A DNA stretch of 19,160 nucleotides from an uncultured Eubacteriales bacterium (GCA_934643185.1 CAKUBN010000045.1:1-19160); one strand, 5' to 3'; counted from the stretch's first letter, positions 1 to 7,614 are shown. Numbers and translations are program-made. Notes: generated by a model from the letters alone, not told the origin.

Positions 1-13
1 TTTCATCACCCAT
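1..13 (-). CDS. Possible start of a minus-strand tnpA (partial, cut by window)
   Basis: On the minus strand an ATG at 13-11 opens Met-Gly-Asp-Glu before the window ends, which resembles the N-terminus of many clostridial IS200 TnpA proteins as I remember them. A TATAAT with TG one base upstream sits at 23-18. It is so close that transcription would begin about at the ATG, so either the message is leaderless, the promoter call is wrong, or the true start lies beyond the window. Only four codons are visible. Confidence 0.22.
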
Positions 14-105
14 GATTATTATAGCATAGATAATGGAAAAAGCCCAGCATAGGCTGGACTTTTTCGACAGTCTGCAAACCACTAGTTTACTAGTGGTTTT
101 GATTA
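1..105 (-). mobile_element. Probable left end of an IS200/IS605-like element (partial)
   Basis: Two hairpins lie next to a broken gene. The inner one (37-65) pairs AGCCCAGC with GCTGGACT with one mismatch and has A/T tracts on both sides, so it resembles a terminator. The outer one (about 80-99) is a perfect 10-bp stem, AAACCACTAG/CTAGTGGTTT, with loop TTTA. IS200-type elements are known to carry a subterminal hairpin and, at the left end, a terminator-like stem that blocks incoming transcription; that match, plus the truncated amidohydrolase beside it, is the reason for the call. The exact tip is not resolved (about 100-111), and the body lies outside the window. A divergent gene with its own leader is the alternative. 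Confidence 0.45.
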
Positions 106-258
106 AAGGCCGTTCCGGCGGAGAAGTTCCTCTACGGCTCCGGCTACCCGCTGAACTGTCTGCAAAGCACATGGATCGCGCTTCAAAAAGCGTATATCCC
201 ACAGGCGGATAAGCAAAAGATCCTGTGCGCGAACATAGAAGCTCTCACATCGAAATAA
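103..258 (+). pseudogene. C-terminal remnant of an amidohydrolase (Amidohydro_2 type)
   Basis: This frame is open from just after a TGA at 100-102 to the TAA at 256-258 and has no start codon. It reads A-V-P-A-E-K-F-L-Y-G-S-G-Y-P-L, then a helix-rich end with K-I-L-C-A-N-I-E-A-L. The pattern LYGSGYPL followed by an 'ILxxN' end is typical of the C-terminus of metal-dependent TIM-barrel hydrolases of the Amidohydro_2 superfamily, where the Asp/Gly-Tyr-Pro segment ends the barrel. The rest of a protein of roughly 250-300 residues is missing and is replaced upstream by the hairpin-rich IS-like end. The remnant ends 32 bp before the aminotransferase gene, so the intact gene was probably the upstream member of that operon. 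Confidence 0.6.
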
Positions 259-290
259 CGTATTGAAAAGTTTAAGAAAGGAACAGAATT

Positions 291-1550
291 ATGTGTGCGG
301 AAAAACTGGCTCTGTACGGAGGAGAAAAACTAAAGTCCACGCCGTTCGGCGCAGGCAATCGCTTTGGAGAAAATGACCTGCATCACCTCAAGGAAGCGCT
401 GGAGCAGGGAACGCTGTTTTACTGGTACGGCGATAAAGTCAAATCGCTCACAAAGAAATTTGCGGAAATTTATGATATGCCGTACTGCGTGGCGGCGTCC
501 TCCGGCACGGCGGCCGTGCACGTGGCGCTCGGCATCTGCGGCGTGACGGCTGGCGACGAGGTCATCACCTCACCGATCACCGATATGGGCACCATCATCG
601 GCATTTTGTTCCAGAACGCCGTTCCGGTTTTTGCCGATCTCGACCCCCACAGCTATACGCTCGACCCGAAGTCCGTGGAAGAGAAGATCACGGATAAAAC
701 CAAGGCCATCATCGCCGTGCACCTTACCGGCGGCCCCACGGATATGGACGCGATCATGGACATCGCGCGCCGCCACAACTTAAAGGTCATCGAGGACTGC
801 GCCCAGAGCTACATGGCAACGTATAAGGGCAGGCTGCTCGGCACCATCGGCGATGTCGGCTGCTTCAGCTTAAACGATTTCAAACAGATCTCCGCAGGCG
901 ACGGCGGCCTTGTCGTCACACGCAGCGAAGAAATGTACGAAGCGGCGCTGCGCTTTGCCGATAAAAACTATCAGCGCCTGCCGGGCAAGTCCGCAGCCTC
1001 GCGCGATGTGCCGTTCATCGCACCGAACTACCGCATGAACGAGCTGACCGGCGCCGTCGGTTTGGCACAAATGGAGCGCATGCCGAAGGTCTGTGCGCGT
1101 CTGCACGAGATCGGCGACCGCATCAGCGATGCCATCCGTGACCTGCCGGGCATTTACCCGCCGAAGGTGCAGCCGGATTCCACCAGCACCTACTGGTTCT
1201 ACATGTTCCGCATCGATGAAAAAGAAGCGGGCATCGACCGCAACACGTTTTCCGACGCACTCGCGGCAGAGGGCATCCCGAACCAGCGCGGCTACATTCC
1301 GTCCTGCATTTATAATTACGATCTTTTCATCAATAAGCGCGGCTATCAGGGCACAAACTGCCCGTTCGGCTGCAAACTGAACGGCCATGCGCACGATTAC
1401 GCCCCGGGCCTTTGCCCCACGGCAGAGGATATCCTCAACACCGCCATCCGCTTCAGCTTTAACGAGTTCTATACGGATGCGGATGTAGACGACATCATCG
1501 CAGCCATCTGCAAGGTCTCGACCTATTTTGCGGAGAAGAAAAACGCCTGA
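291..1550 (+). CDS. DegT/DnrJ/EryC1/StrS-type PLP aminotransferase
   Basis: The 419-residue product is a fold-type I PLP-dependent enzyme of the DegT/StrS family. These transfer an amino group, usually from Glu or Gln, to a keto sugar or keto-cyclitol. Visible landmarks are the phosphate-binding SSGTAA (70-75), IEDCAQ with Asp169 to hold the pyridine nitrogen, and SLNDFK with Lys198 as the Schiff-base lysine, followed by SAGDGG. NYRMNEL (246-252) is the usual family segment. A Cys-rich stretch with C357, C361 and C375 precedes AEDI, as in other catabolism-linked DegT proteins. The start ATG follows AAAGGAA at good distance. The gene is 16 bp before the M20 gene and belongs to the 291-4786 operon. 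The substrate is unknown; in a catabolic operon it may also run in the deaminating direction. Confidence 0.9.
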   Translation: MCAEKLALYGGEKLKSTPFGAGNRFGENDLHHLKEALEQGTLFYWYGDKVKSLTKKFAEIYDMPYCVAASSGTAAVHVALGICGVTAGDEVITSPITDMGTIIGILFQNAVPVFADLDPHSYTLDPKSVEEKITDKTKAIIAVHLTGGPTDMDAIMDIARRHNLKVIEDCAQSYMATYKGRLLGTIGDVGCFSLNDFKQISAGDGGLVVTRSEEMYEAALRFADKNYQRLPGKSAASRDVPFIAPNYRMNELTGAVGLAQMERMPKVCARLHEIGDRISDAIRDLPGIYPPKVQPDSTSTYWFYMFRIDEKEAGIDRNTFSDALAAEGIPNQRGYIPSCIYNYDLFINKRGYQGTNCPFGCKLNGHAHDYAPGLCPTAEDILNTAIRFSFNEFYTDADVDDIIAAICKVSTYFAEKKNA

Positions 1551-1566
1551 AAGCACGGAGCACCAA

Positions 1567-2688
1567 ATGGAAAAAGAATTGTTGGAGTATATGAAAACGG
1601 TTCGCCGCACGATCCACGCGCACCCGTGCCTTTCCGGCGACGAGAGTGATACGGCGGCCTACCTTGCGGCAGAGCTAAAAAAGCTCGGTTATGCGCCGGT
1701 TCCCTGCGCGGAAACGGGACTGTATGCCGATTTGAACACGAGCCCCGAAAAGCCGTGGATTCTGTTTCGCGCGGATATCGACGCGTTGCCTGTGCAGGAA
1801 AAAACGGGTCTGCCGTTCGCGTCCGAAACGCCCGGTGTCATGCACGCCTGCGGCCATGACGGCCACGCCGCCATGCTGATGGGTGCGGCAAAGGTGTTGC
1901 GCGCAGAGAAAGATCTCCCGTACAACATCCGCTTTGTGTTTCAGCCGTCGGAGGAGATCGGCGGCGGTGCAAAGCGCATGATCGAAGCCGGATGCCTGCC
2001 GGAAAATACGCTGGCGGCGTTCGCTTCCCACATCTGGCCGGCCGTGCCCGCGGGGCAGATCGCCGTAAAGCACGGCACGCAAATGGCATCAAACGACCGC
2101 TTCGCCGTGCACTTTACGGGCAAAAGCGCCCACTGCGCCATGCGCCGCGAGGGCAAAGATGCCCTGCAGGCCGGTGTGGATATGGTGCGCGCACTGGACC
2201 GCGTGCCGGACGCCCTGCCGCCTGAAGAAACGGCGCTGGTGTTCGCAGGGCACATGTCTGCCGGCAGCAGCTATAACGTCGTCGCAGAGGACTGCGTGCT
2301 CGACGGCACCGTGCGCACCATGAGCGTCGAAGCCCGCAGCTGCGCGGAAAAGGAAATTCGCCGCCTGACGCAGGCCGTCGCCGCACAGCATAACGTGCAC
2401 GGCGAAGTGGAATATATCCGCCAATACCCGCCGCTGCGGGCAAATGACAAAGCCGTTGATTGCCTCTTGAACATTTTGCCGCAGGCCGTGCAGTGGCCCG
2501 CACCGTTTTTAACGGCGGAGGATTTCGCGTTTTTCACAGAGCGCGTGCCGGGCGCCATTTTGCTGCTCGGCAGCGGCGACGCGGAACACACCGAGCCGCT
2601 GCACAGCGCGCGGTTCACATTTGACGAATCGCTGATGCTGCGCGGCTGCACGGCGTTCTGCACGATAGCCAAACACTTTTCACTCTGA
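1567..2688 (+). CDS. M20 family metallo-amidohydrolase (IAA/hippurate hydrolase-like)
   Basis: A 373-residue cytoplasmic dizinc hydrolase that removes acyl groups from N-acyl amino acids or similar amides. Family hallmarks are RADIDALP (68-75), MHACGHDGH (92-100, with C95 and H97), PSEE (127-130), SHIWP (154-158, H155), AEDF (317-320) and LHSARF (345-350, H346). The dimerisation domain is the middle part from about residue 175 to 285. The frame is open from 1528 inside the previous gene, but ATG 1567 is preferred because CGGAG lies six bases before it and the protein then begins MEKELLEYMKTVRR as in homologues. It follows the aminotransferase stop by 16 bp. Beside an aminotransferase and an aldolase, a role in deacylating the pathway substrate is a reasonable inference; the acyl group is not known. 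Confidence 0.9.
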   Translation: MEKELLEYMKTVRRTIHAHPCLSGDESDTAAYLAAELKKLGYAPVPCAETGLYADLNTSPEKPWILFRADIDALPVQEKTGLPFASETPGVMHACGHDGHAAMLMGAAKVLRAEKDLPYNIRFVFQPSEEIGGGAKRMIEAGCLPENTLAAFASHIWPAVPAGQIAVKHGTQMASNDRFAVHFTGKSAHCAMRREGKDALQAGVDMVRALDRVPDALPPEETALVFAGHMSAGSSYNVVAEDCVLDGTVRTMSVEARSCAEKEIRRLTQAVAAQHNVHGEVEYIRQYPPLRANDKAVDCLLNILPQAVQWPAPFLTAEDFAFFTERVPGAILLLGSGDAEHTEPLHSARFTFDESLMLRGCTAFCTIAKHFSL

Positions 2689-2714
2689 TTTTTACCCCAA
2701 AGGAGAAATGACCC

Positions 2715-3731
2715 ATGTGGACAGAAGATAAGCTCGATGCGCTGCTTTCTCAGCCGTCCGAAGCATTGATCGAAGACATAAAAGCGCTTTCCGGCGATAT
2801 TATTCTGCTCGGCGCGGGCGGAAAGGTCGGGCCGGATCTCGTTCTTATGGCAAAACGCGCCGTGCAGGCGGCCGGCCTCGAAAAGCGCGTCATCGCGGTT
2901 TCCCGTTTTTCGGATCCCATCGCGCGCGGCCTCCTTGAAAATAACGGCATAGAAACGATTTCGGCGGATCTTTTAGAAGAAGGCGCACTGGAAAAGCTGC
3001 CCGATGCGGAAAACGTCGTGTACCTCGCCGGGCGCAAGTTCGGCACCGGCGACAGCGCCTGTCTGACATGGGCCATGAACGCCGCACTGCCCACGCTGGT
3101 TTCCCGCCGCTATAAGGGCGCGCGCATCGTGGCGTTCTCCACGGGCAATGTATACCCGTTCATGCCGGTCGCGTCCGGCGGCGCAGATGAATCCGTCGCG
3201 CCGTCGCCCATCGGCGAATACGCCATGAGCTCCCTCGCCCGCGAGCGCATTTTTGAGTATGCCGCGCGCGAATACGGCAGCCGCGTGCTGCTTTTAAGAT
3301 TAAACTACGCGGTCGACCTGCGTTACGGCGTTCTGTACGACCTCGCAAAGCGCATGATGGCAGGGGAGACCATCTCCCTTGAGCAGGGCTGCTTCAACTG
3401 CGTCTGGCAGGGCTACGTCAATGAAGTCACGCTGCGTGCTCTACGGCTTGCAGAAAGCCCCGCCAAGGTGCTCAACATCACCGGCCCGGAGACCGTTTCC
3501 GTGCGCTACGCCTGTGAGCAGCTCGGCAAAGCGCTTGGCGTCACCCCCACATTCTCCGGTACCGAAAAGCCGGAGGCGCTTCTCAGCAACGCCGCCGCGT
3601 GCTTCAGTCACTTCGGTTATCCCGCCGTCTCGCTTTCCGAGTTGATCGCGTGGCAGGCGCAGTGGATCAAAGACGGCGGCCGCACGCTCAATAAGCCGAC
3701 CCATTTTGAAGAGAGAAAGGGGAATTTCTGA
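2715..3731 (+). CDS. NAD(P)-dependent epimerase/dehydratase-like extended SDR
   Basis: The 338-residue protein has a Rossmann nucleotide-binding motif, LLGAGGKVG (31-39), and an extended-SDR layout: VVYLAGRKFG (101-110) at the fourth strand, FSTGNVYP (141-148) at the active-site strand and GEYAMSS (167-173) where Tyr-xxx-Lys is expected. Tyr169 is present but Ser173 stands in place of the lysine. The C-terminal substrate half includes NITGPETVSVR (254-264), as in sugar epimerases. AAAGGAG lies just before the ATG. The stop TGA (3729-3731) shares its last base with the ATG of the aldolase gene, so translation is probably coupled. It may oxidise, reduce or epimerise a sugar-like intermediate; specificity cannot be inferred. 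Confidence 0.85.
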   Translation: MWTEDKLDALLSQPSEALIEDIKALSGDIILLGAGGKVGPDLVLMAKRAVQAAGLEKRVIAVSRFSDPIARGLLENNGIETISADLLEEGALEKLPDAENVVYLAGRKFGTGDSACLTWAMNAALPTLVSRRYKGARIVAFSTGNVYPFMPVASGGADESVAPSPIGEYAMSSLARERIFEYAAREYGSRVLLLRLNYAVDLRYGVLYDLAKRMMAGETISLEQGCFNCVWQGYVNEVTLRALRLAESPAKVLNITGPETVSVRYACEQLGKALGVTPTFSGTEKPEALLSNAAACFSHFGYPAVSLSELIAWQAQWIKDGGRTLNKPTHFEERKGNF

Positions 3732-4786
3732 TGCGCCCGGAAGCTGCAAAAAACTTAAAAACCGGCGTGCTCATTCCGGCCATGCCGCTTGTGCTCGACC
3801 AAAACAGAACGTTCGATCCCAAAAAGCAAAAGCGCCTTGTGCGCTATTATCTCGAAGCCGGCGCAGGCGGCATCGCCGCGGCGGTGCACACCACGCAGTT
3901 TGAGATCCGCAAGTCCGAAATCGCACTTTTAGAGCCTGTTCTGCGCACCGTCGCGGAAGCCATGGCGCAATACGAAGCGGATACCGGCAAGACCATCGTG
4001 AAAATCGCCGGCGTCTGCGGCCCCACAGAGCAGGCCGTGCAGGAGGCAAAGCTCGCCGCTTCGCTCGGTTACGATGCCGTTCTGCTCAGCCCCGGCGGCT
4101 TAAACGACCGCACAGAGGATTACCTTTTAGAGCGCACCGCCGCCGTCGCAAAAGTCCTGCCGGTCATCGGCTTTTATCTGCAAAAGGCCGTCGGCGGCCG
4201 CGCATTTACCTATTCCTACTGGGAACGCTTCTGCGAAATTCCCGGCGTGTGCGCCATTAAAACCGCACCGTTTGACCGCTACATGACGCTCGACGCCGTC
4301 CGTGCCGCCGCACTTTCCACGCGTTCGGAAGAAATCGCGCTGTATACTGGCAACGATGATAACCTGCTCTTTGATCTGCTCACGGAGTTTCAATTCCAAA
4401 AAGACGGAAAAACGCGCACCGTGCACTTTGCAGGCGGCCTGCTCGGCCACTGGTCAGTGTGGGTGCATACGGCGGCAAAGTATTTTGCCGAGGCGAAAAA
4501 AGCCATGGAAAGCGGCAACATCCCAAAATCATTGCTCACACTTGCGGCACGGATTACCGATGCCAACGGTGCACTGTTTGACGTCAAGGGAAATTTTGCG
4601 GGCTGCATTGTCGGCCTGCATGAGATTCTACGTCGTCAGGGCCTTCTGGACGGCACCTGGACGCTGAATCCCGATGAGGTGCTCGGCGAAGCGCAGCGTG
4701 CGGAGCTTGACCGCGTGTGCGCCATGTACCCGGAGCTGACCGACGACGATTTTGTGCGCGATTTCCTTTCGCGTTATTCGGATTAA
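3731..4786 (+). CDS. Dihydrodipicolinate synthase/N-acetylneuraminate lyase family aldolase
   Basis: This 351-residue TIM-barrel protein matches the DapA/NanA class I aldolase superfamily, whose members form a Schiff base with pyruvate or related 2-oxo acids. VCAIKTAP (173-180) places Lys177 as the Schiff-base lysine and VIGFYLQ (145-151) gives Tyr149, the usual catalytic tyrosine. AVHTTQFE (51-58) replaces the canonical GTTGE loop, keeping the two threonines T54 and T55. It is about 50 residues longer than biosynthetic DapA, with an extra C-terminal part, so lysine biosynthesis is unlikely. Start overlaps the epimerase stop by one base. It is the last gene of the operon and would fit a retro-aldol or dehydratase step. 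Confidence 0.87.
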   Translation: MRPEAAKNLKTGVLIPAMPLVLDQNRTFDPKKQKRLVRYYLEAGAGGIAAAVHTTQFEIRKSEIALLEPVLRTVAEAMAQYEADTGKTIVKIAGVCGPTEQAVQEAKLAASLGYDAVLLSPGGLNDRTEDYLLERTAAVAKVLPVIGFYLQKAVGGRAFTYSYWERFCEIPGVCAIKTAPFDRYMTLDAVRAAALSTRSEEIALYTGNDDNLLFDLLTEFQFQKDGKTRTVHFAGGLLGHWSVWVHTAAKYFAEAKKAMESGNIPKSLLTLAARITDANGALFDVKGNFAGCIVGLHEILRRQGLLDGTWTLNPDEVLGEAQRAELDRVCAMYPELTDDDFVRDFLSRYSD

Positions 4787-4830
4787 ATTTACCTATGCGT
4801 TCCCGAAGATTGGAAGAACAATAGAAAAGC

Positions 4831-4890
4831 ACAGCAGGTCCCCCCTGCGGCAGCCGCACTTCTCGCTGCACGTAGGCGGGGCTTTGCTGT
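4831..4890 (+). terminator. Structured intergenic element, possible terminator
   Basis: After the aldolase stop, ACAGCA (4831-4836) pairs with TGCTGT (4885-4890), CCCC (4840-4845) with GGGG (4878-4881), and GCAGC (4850-4854) with GCTGC (4865-4869), giving a nested stem with internal loops. The plus strand has only TTTC after it; the minus strand has CTTTTC. It is a weak terminator in either direction and could be another RNA structure. Confidence 0.35.
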
Positions 4891-4926
4891 TTCGTCAGGA
4901 AAACCATACACACGGCTAAGTTGAGC

Positions 4927-4954
4927 TGGAAAAAACAAGAAACCATGCTATAAT
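4927..4954 (+). promoter_or_regulatory. Extended -10 promoter for the AraC-nucleotidyltransferase-HAD genes
   Basis: TATAAT at 4949-4954 is preceded by TG and one base (4946-4948), an extended -10. TGGAAA at 4927-4932 matches four of six -35 positions with a 16-bp spacer. The start of the first gene is 44 bp further on. Confidence 0.65.
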
Positions 4955-4998
4955 GATAGTATATAAAGCCCAAAGTCCTTTTGGGGAGGAGATACCGC

Positions 4999-5943
4999 AT
5001 GAAAATTGAAGAATTGGATCGCAGCGAATACTCAAATATTCCGCTTTATCCGCTTGGCGATGGTAAAACGGAGAATCTTCCGTTTTTCTGTATGCGATAT
5101 AAGGATAAAAATGCGCTTTCCCCGCTGCACCGTCACAGCGTGATTCAAATTAACTACATATCAAAAGGCAAGCTTATCCATCGCATCAACAACAATCAAT
5201 TCGACCTCGTGCGCGGCAATGTGTTTGTTATCCCGCCGTATATCCCGCATCAGCTGCTCCCAAGCCCCGGCAGCGATTTTGAGGTGGTGGAGATCGAATT
5301 TGACCCTGCATTTGTGTTCGGGCCGGAGCCGAACCGATATCAGGAGCTTGAAAACGGTCGCTTTTTGTTTGATTTTTCCCATATTGAGCCGTTCCTCGTC
5401 ACGGAGTGTGACGTGCGCCCGCGCCTGAGTCTGACGGGCGAAGCGCAAACACAAGTGGAACGCTTGCTCGACGAGCTATTTGAAGAGCTCGAAAAGAAGC
5501 AGGACGGCTACCTTTTAATGATCAAGGCCGATCTTTTAAAGCTGCTTGTCATTTTGGGCAGAAGCTTTAGAGAAAGCCTGCTCGATAAGCCCGAAATGCA
5601 GCTTTTCAGCCATCATCGCGACGCCATGATGGAAACGCTCGAGTATATCGATCACAATTTAAGCGATCCACTCACGGTAGAGTCCGCCGCACGCCGCGCC
5701 CTGCTTTCGCAGTCGTATTTCAGCTATCTTTTTAAAGCGCTCACCGGGCAGACCTTTGTCGAGTATCTGCACGCAAAGCGCATTCGGCAGGCCATGGAAA
5801 TGCTCACGCAGACAAACGACCGCGTGCTGAACATCTGCTACGCCTGCGGGTTCAATAACATCAATCATTTCAACCGTATTTTTAAATCCATCGTGGGCGT
5901 TTCGCCCACCCAGTACCGCGCCGCAAACCGCGAGGAAGCCTAA
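4999..5943 (+). CDS. AraC family transcriptional regulator with cupin sensor domain
   Basis: A 314-residue regulator. The N-terminal half is a cupin-type ligand-binding domain: SPLHRHSVIQINYISKG (41-57) and RGNVFVIPPYIPHQ (72-85) are the two conserved cupin stretches with His44, His46 and His84. The C-terminal 105 residues carry two helix-turn-helix units, ESAARRALLSQSYFSYLFK (228-246) and the second through GFNNINHFNRIFK (284-296), ending in GVSPTQYR, the family signature. The start at 4999 is chosen because GGGGAGGAG (4983-4991) lies eight bases upstream; the frame extends only to a TTG inside that site. It follows the catabolic operon and is followed within two bases by the nucleotidyltransferase gene. 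Such regulators usually sense sugars; control of the neighbouring operon is inferred. Confidence 0.92.
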   Translation: MKIEELDRSEYSNIPLYPLGDGKTENLPFFCMRYKDKNALSPLHRHSVIQINYISKGKLIHRINNNQFDLVRGNVFVIPPYIPHQLLPSPGSDFEVVEIEFDPAFVFGPEPNRYQELENGRFLFDFSHIEPFLVTECDVRPRLSLTGEAQTQVERLLDELFEELEKKQDGYLLMIKADLLKLLVILGRSFRESLLDKPEMQLFSHHRDAMMETLEYIDHNLSDPLTVESAARRALLSQSYFSYLFKALTGQTFVEYLHAKRIRQAMEMLTQTNDRVLNICYACGFNNINHFNRIFKSIVGVSPTQYRAANREEA

Positions 5944-5945
5944 CC

Positions 5946-6746
5946 ATGAGCCACCTGTTATCCTATGAGACCCTTCCGCCCAAAATCAAATCCCAGCTCG
6001 CCCGCATTACGGAAAGCTGGAAAACGCACGCGAAGGAGAACCTCGTCGGCGTGTACCTGCACGGCTCCATAGCCCTCGGTGCGTTTCAGCCCGCGTCCGG
6101 CGACTTGGACATTTTGGTCGTCGTGAAAGACGCGCCCAAAATCGAAACGAAGCTCAAAATCGCACAAGATCTGCTCGAAATCGACGGCAGCCCGTGCCCC
6201 GTAGAGCTCTCCGCCGTGAAGCTCTGCGACGTGCAGCCGTGGCGAACGCCTGGTAACTGCGTATTCCATTACAGCGATTTCTGGCGCAAGCGCGTCGAAC
6301 AGCGACTGCATGACCCCAGTTTTGAATGCTACGTGCTCGACCACGAATTCCCGGACGCCGACGTCACAAGCTACATCAAGCTCATTTTGCAGTGCGGCGT
6401 CACGCTGTACGGCCCGCCGCCGCGCGAAATTTTCTCCGAGATTTCCGATGAAGACTTCTGGCAGGGCATCTCCGCCGATGTCGAAAACTACGATTTTCAT
6501 AGCTACAAGCCGCGCTACCTCGCGAGCAACGTCCTCATTTTAGGCCGCATCCTGTCGTTTAAGCGGGAGCGCCGCATTTTATCAAAATACGAAGCCGGGA
6601 TGTGGATGGCGGAAAACGTCCCACAAAGCCTAAAATACTTGCCCGAGCGCGCCATGAAGATCTGGTTCGAGGGCGAGACCTGTGATCTCCCCGAAGACGA
6701 CCTCGAAAAGCTCCGAAAATATCTCGTCGCCGAAATTCAAAAGTGA
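5946..6746 (+). CDS. AadA/ANT-like nucleotidyltransferase (DUF4111-type)
   Basis: The 266-residue protein resembles aminoglycoside 3''/9-adenylyltransferases. LHGSIALG (38-45) with Gly40-Ser41 and GDLDILV (52-58) with Asp53 and Asp55 form the nucleotidyltransferase metal-binding motif. PVELSAV holds Glu87, a candidate third carboxylate and base. The helical C-terminal part, LASNVLILGRIL (192-203) and SKYEAGMWM (213-221), matches the substrate-binding domain of the AadA family. Length agrees with the family. It starts two bases after the AraC stop, with GAGG just upstream, and the HAD gene's ribosome site overlaps its stop, so the three genes are probably one transcript. It may adenylate aminoglycosides or an endogenous aminosugar or amino alcohol; drug resistance cannot be assumed. 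Confidence 0.8.
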   Translation: MSHLLSYETLPPKIKSQLARITESWKTHAKENLVGVYLHGSIALGAFQPASGDLDILVVVKDAPKIETKLKIAQDLLEIDGSPCPVELSAVKLCDVQPWRTPGNCVFHYSDFWRKRVEQRLHDPSFECYVLDHEFPDADVTSYIKLILQCGVTLYGPPPREIFSEISDEDFWQGISADVENYDFHSYKPRYLASNVLILGRILSFKRERRILSKYEAGMWMAENVPQSLKYLPERAMKIWFEGETCDLPEDDLEKLRKYLVAEIQK

Positions 6747-6754
6747 GGGAAAAT

Positions 6755-7573
6755 ATGAAAGGCTCCAAAACGCTCTACGTCTCCGATTTAGATGGCACCT
6801 TGCTGCGCCATGACCAAACCGTCTCGCCGTTCACGGCGGAAACGATCAACACGCTGACGGCGCGCGGCATGCTGTTTTCCTACGCCACGGCGCGCTCGCT
6901 CGTCACCGCGAAAACGGTCACTAAGGGGCTCAACACGCACTTTCCGCTCATCATCTATAACGGCGCATTCGTGCGTGATAACGTCACGGAGGAAATTTTG
7001 CTTGCAAATTACTTTGACGCTTCCGTGTACGCGGTTTTAGATGAACTCTTCAAGGCGAATATCTACCCTATCGTGTACGCAAATGTGGACGGAAAAGAGC
7101 ATTTTTCCTTTATCTATGAAAAGTGCACGCCCGGCCTGAAAGGCTTTGCCGATACCCGCGTAAACGACCCCCGTACCCGCGAGGTGTATACGACAGAAGA
7201 GCTCACGCGCGGCGATCTTTTCTATATCACCTGCATCGGCGACCCGCAAAAACTCGCGCCATTTTACGAAAAATACCGCGAAACCTACCACGTCGTCTAC
7301 TCCAAAGACATTTACTCCGACGAGCAGTGGCTCGAGATCATGCCGAAAACCGCCTCCAAAGCGAACGCCGTCCTCGAGCTGAAAGAGAAGCTCGGCTGCG
7401 AAAAGCTCGTCGTCTTCGGCGACGGCAAAAACGACCTTGATATGTTCCACGCTGCGGATGAAGCTTACGCCGTTCAAAATGCCGACAAAGAACTGAAAGC
7501 CGCCGCCACCGCCATTATCGGCGGAAACAACGAAGACGGCGTAGCCAAATGGCTTTTGGAGCATGTAGGATAA
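6755..7573 (+). CDS. HAD-IIB (Cof-type) phosphatase
   Basis: The 272-residue protein has all HAD phosphatase motifs: DLDGT (11-15, nucleophile Asp11 and acid Asp13), YATAR (43-47, Thr44), Lys202 in TASKANAV (199-206) and GDGKND (222-227). The long cap between motifs II and III is of the IIB type. Members usually dephosphorylate sugar phosphates or flavin/PLP phosphates in the cytoplasm. ATG 6755 is preferred, with GAGGGA (6745-6750) before it; a GTG at 6743 would overlap the upstream stop. It is the last gene of the AraC-nucleotidyltransferase-HAD group. The substrate is not readable. Confidence 0.88.
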   Translation: MKGSKTLYVSDLDGTLLRHDQTVSPFTAETINTLTARGMLFSYATARSLVTAKTVTKGLNTHFPLIIYNGAFVRDNVTEEILLANYFDASVYAVLDELFKANIYPIVYANVDGKEHFSFIYEKCTPGLKGFADTRVNDPRTREVYTTEELTRGDLFYITCIGDPQKLAPFYEKYRETYHVVYSKDIYSDEQWLEIMPKTASKANAVLELKEKLGCEKLVVFGDGKNDLDMFHAADEAYAVQNADKELKAAATAIIGGNNEDGVAKWLLEHVG

Positions 7574-7574
7574 A

Positions 7575-7601
7575 TTCGTTTCCTTTCAGACAGGAAACGA
7601 A
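7575..7601. promoter_or_regulatory. Perfect 10-bp inverted repeat, possible operator or weak terminator
   Basis: TTCGTTTCCT (7575-7584) and AGGAAACGAA (7592-7601) are perfect inverted repeats around a seven-base loop. No T-run follows, which argues against a simple terminator. The right arm occupies the place of the -35 box for the -10 at 7615, so an operator is the favoured reading. Confidence 0.5.
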
Positions 7602-7614
7602 CCGCAAAATCGCC

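Noticed and set aside
3731..4786. Lysine-biosynthesis dapA
   Set aside because: The GTTGE loop is changed to HTTQFE, the protein is longer than DapA, and its neighbours are catabolic rather than lysine genes.
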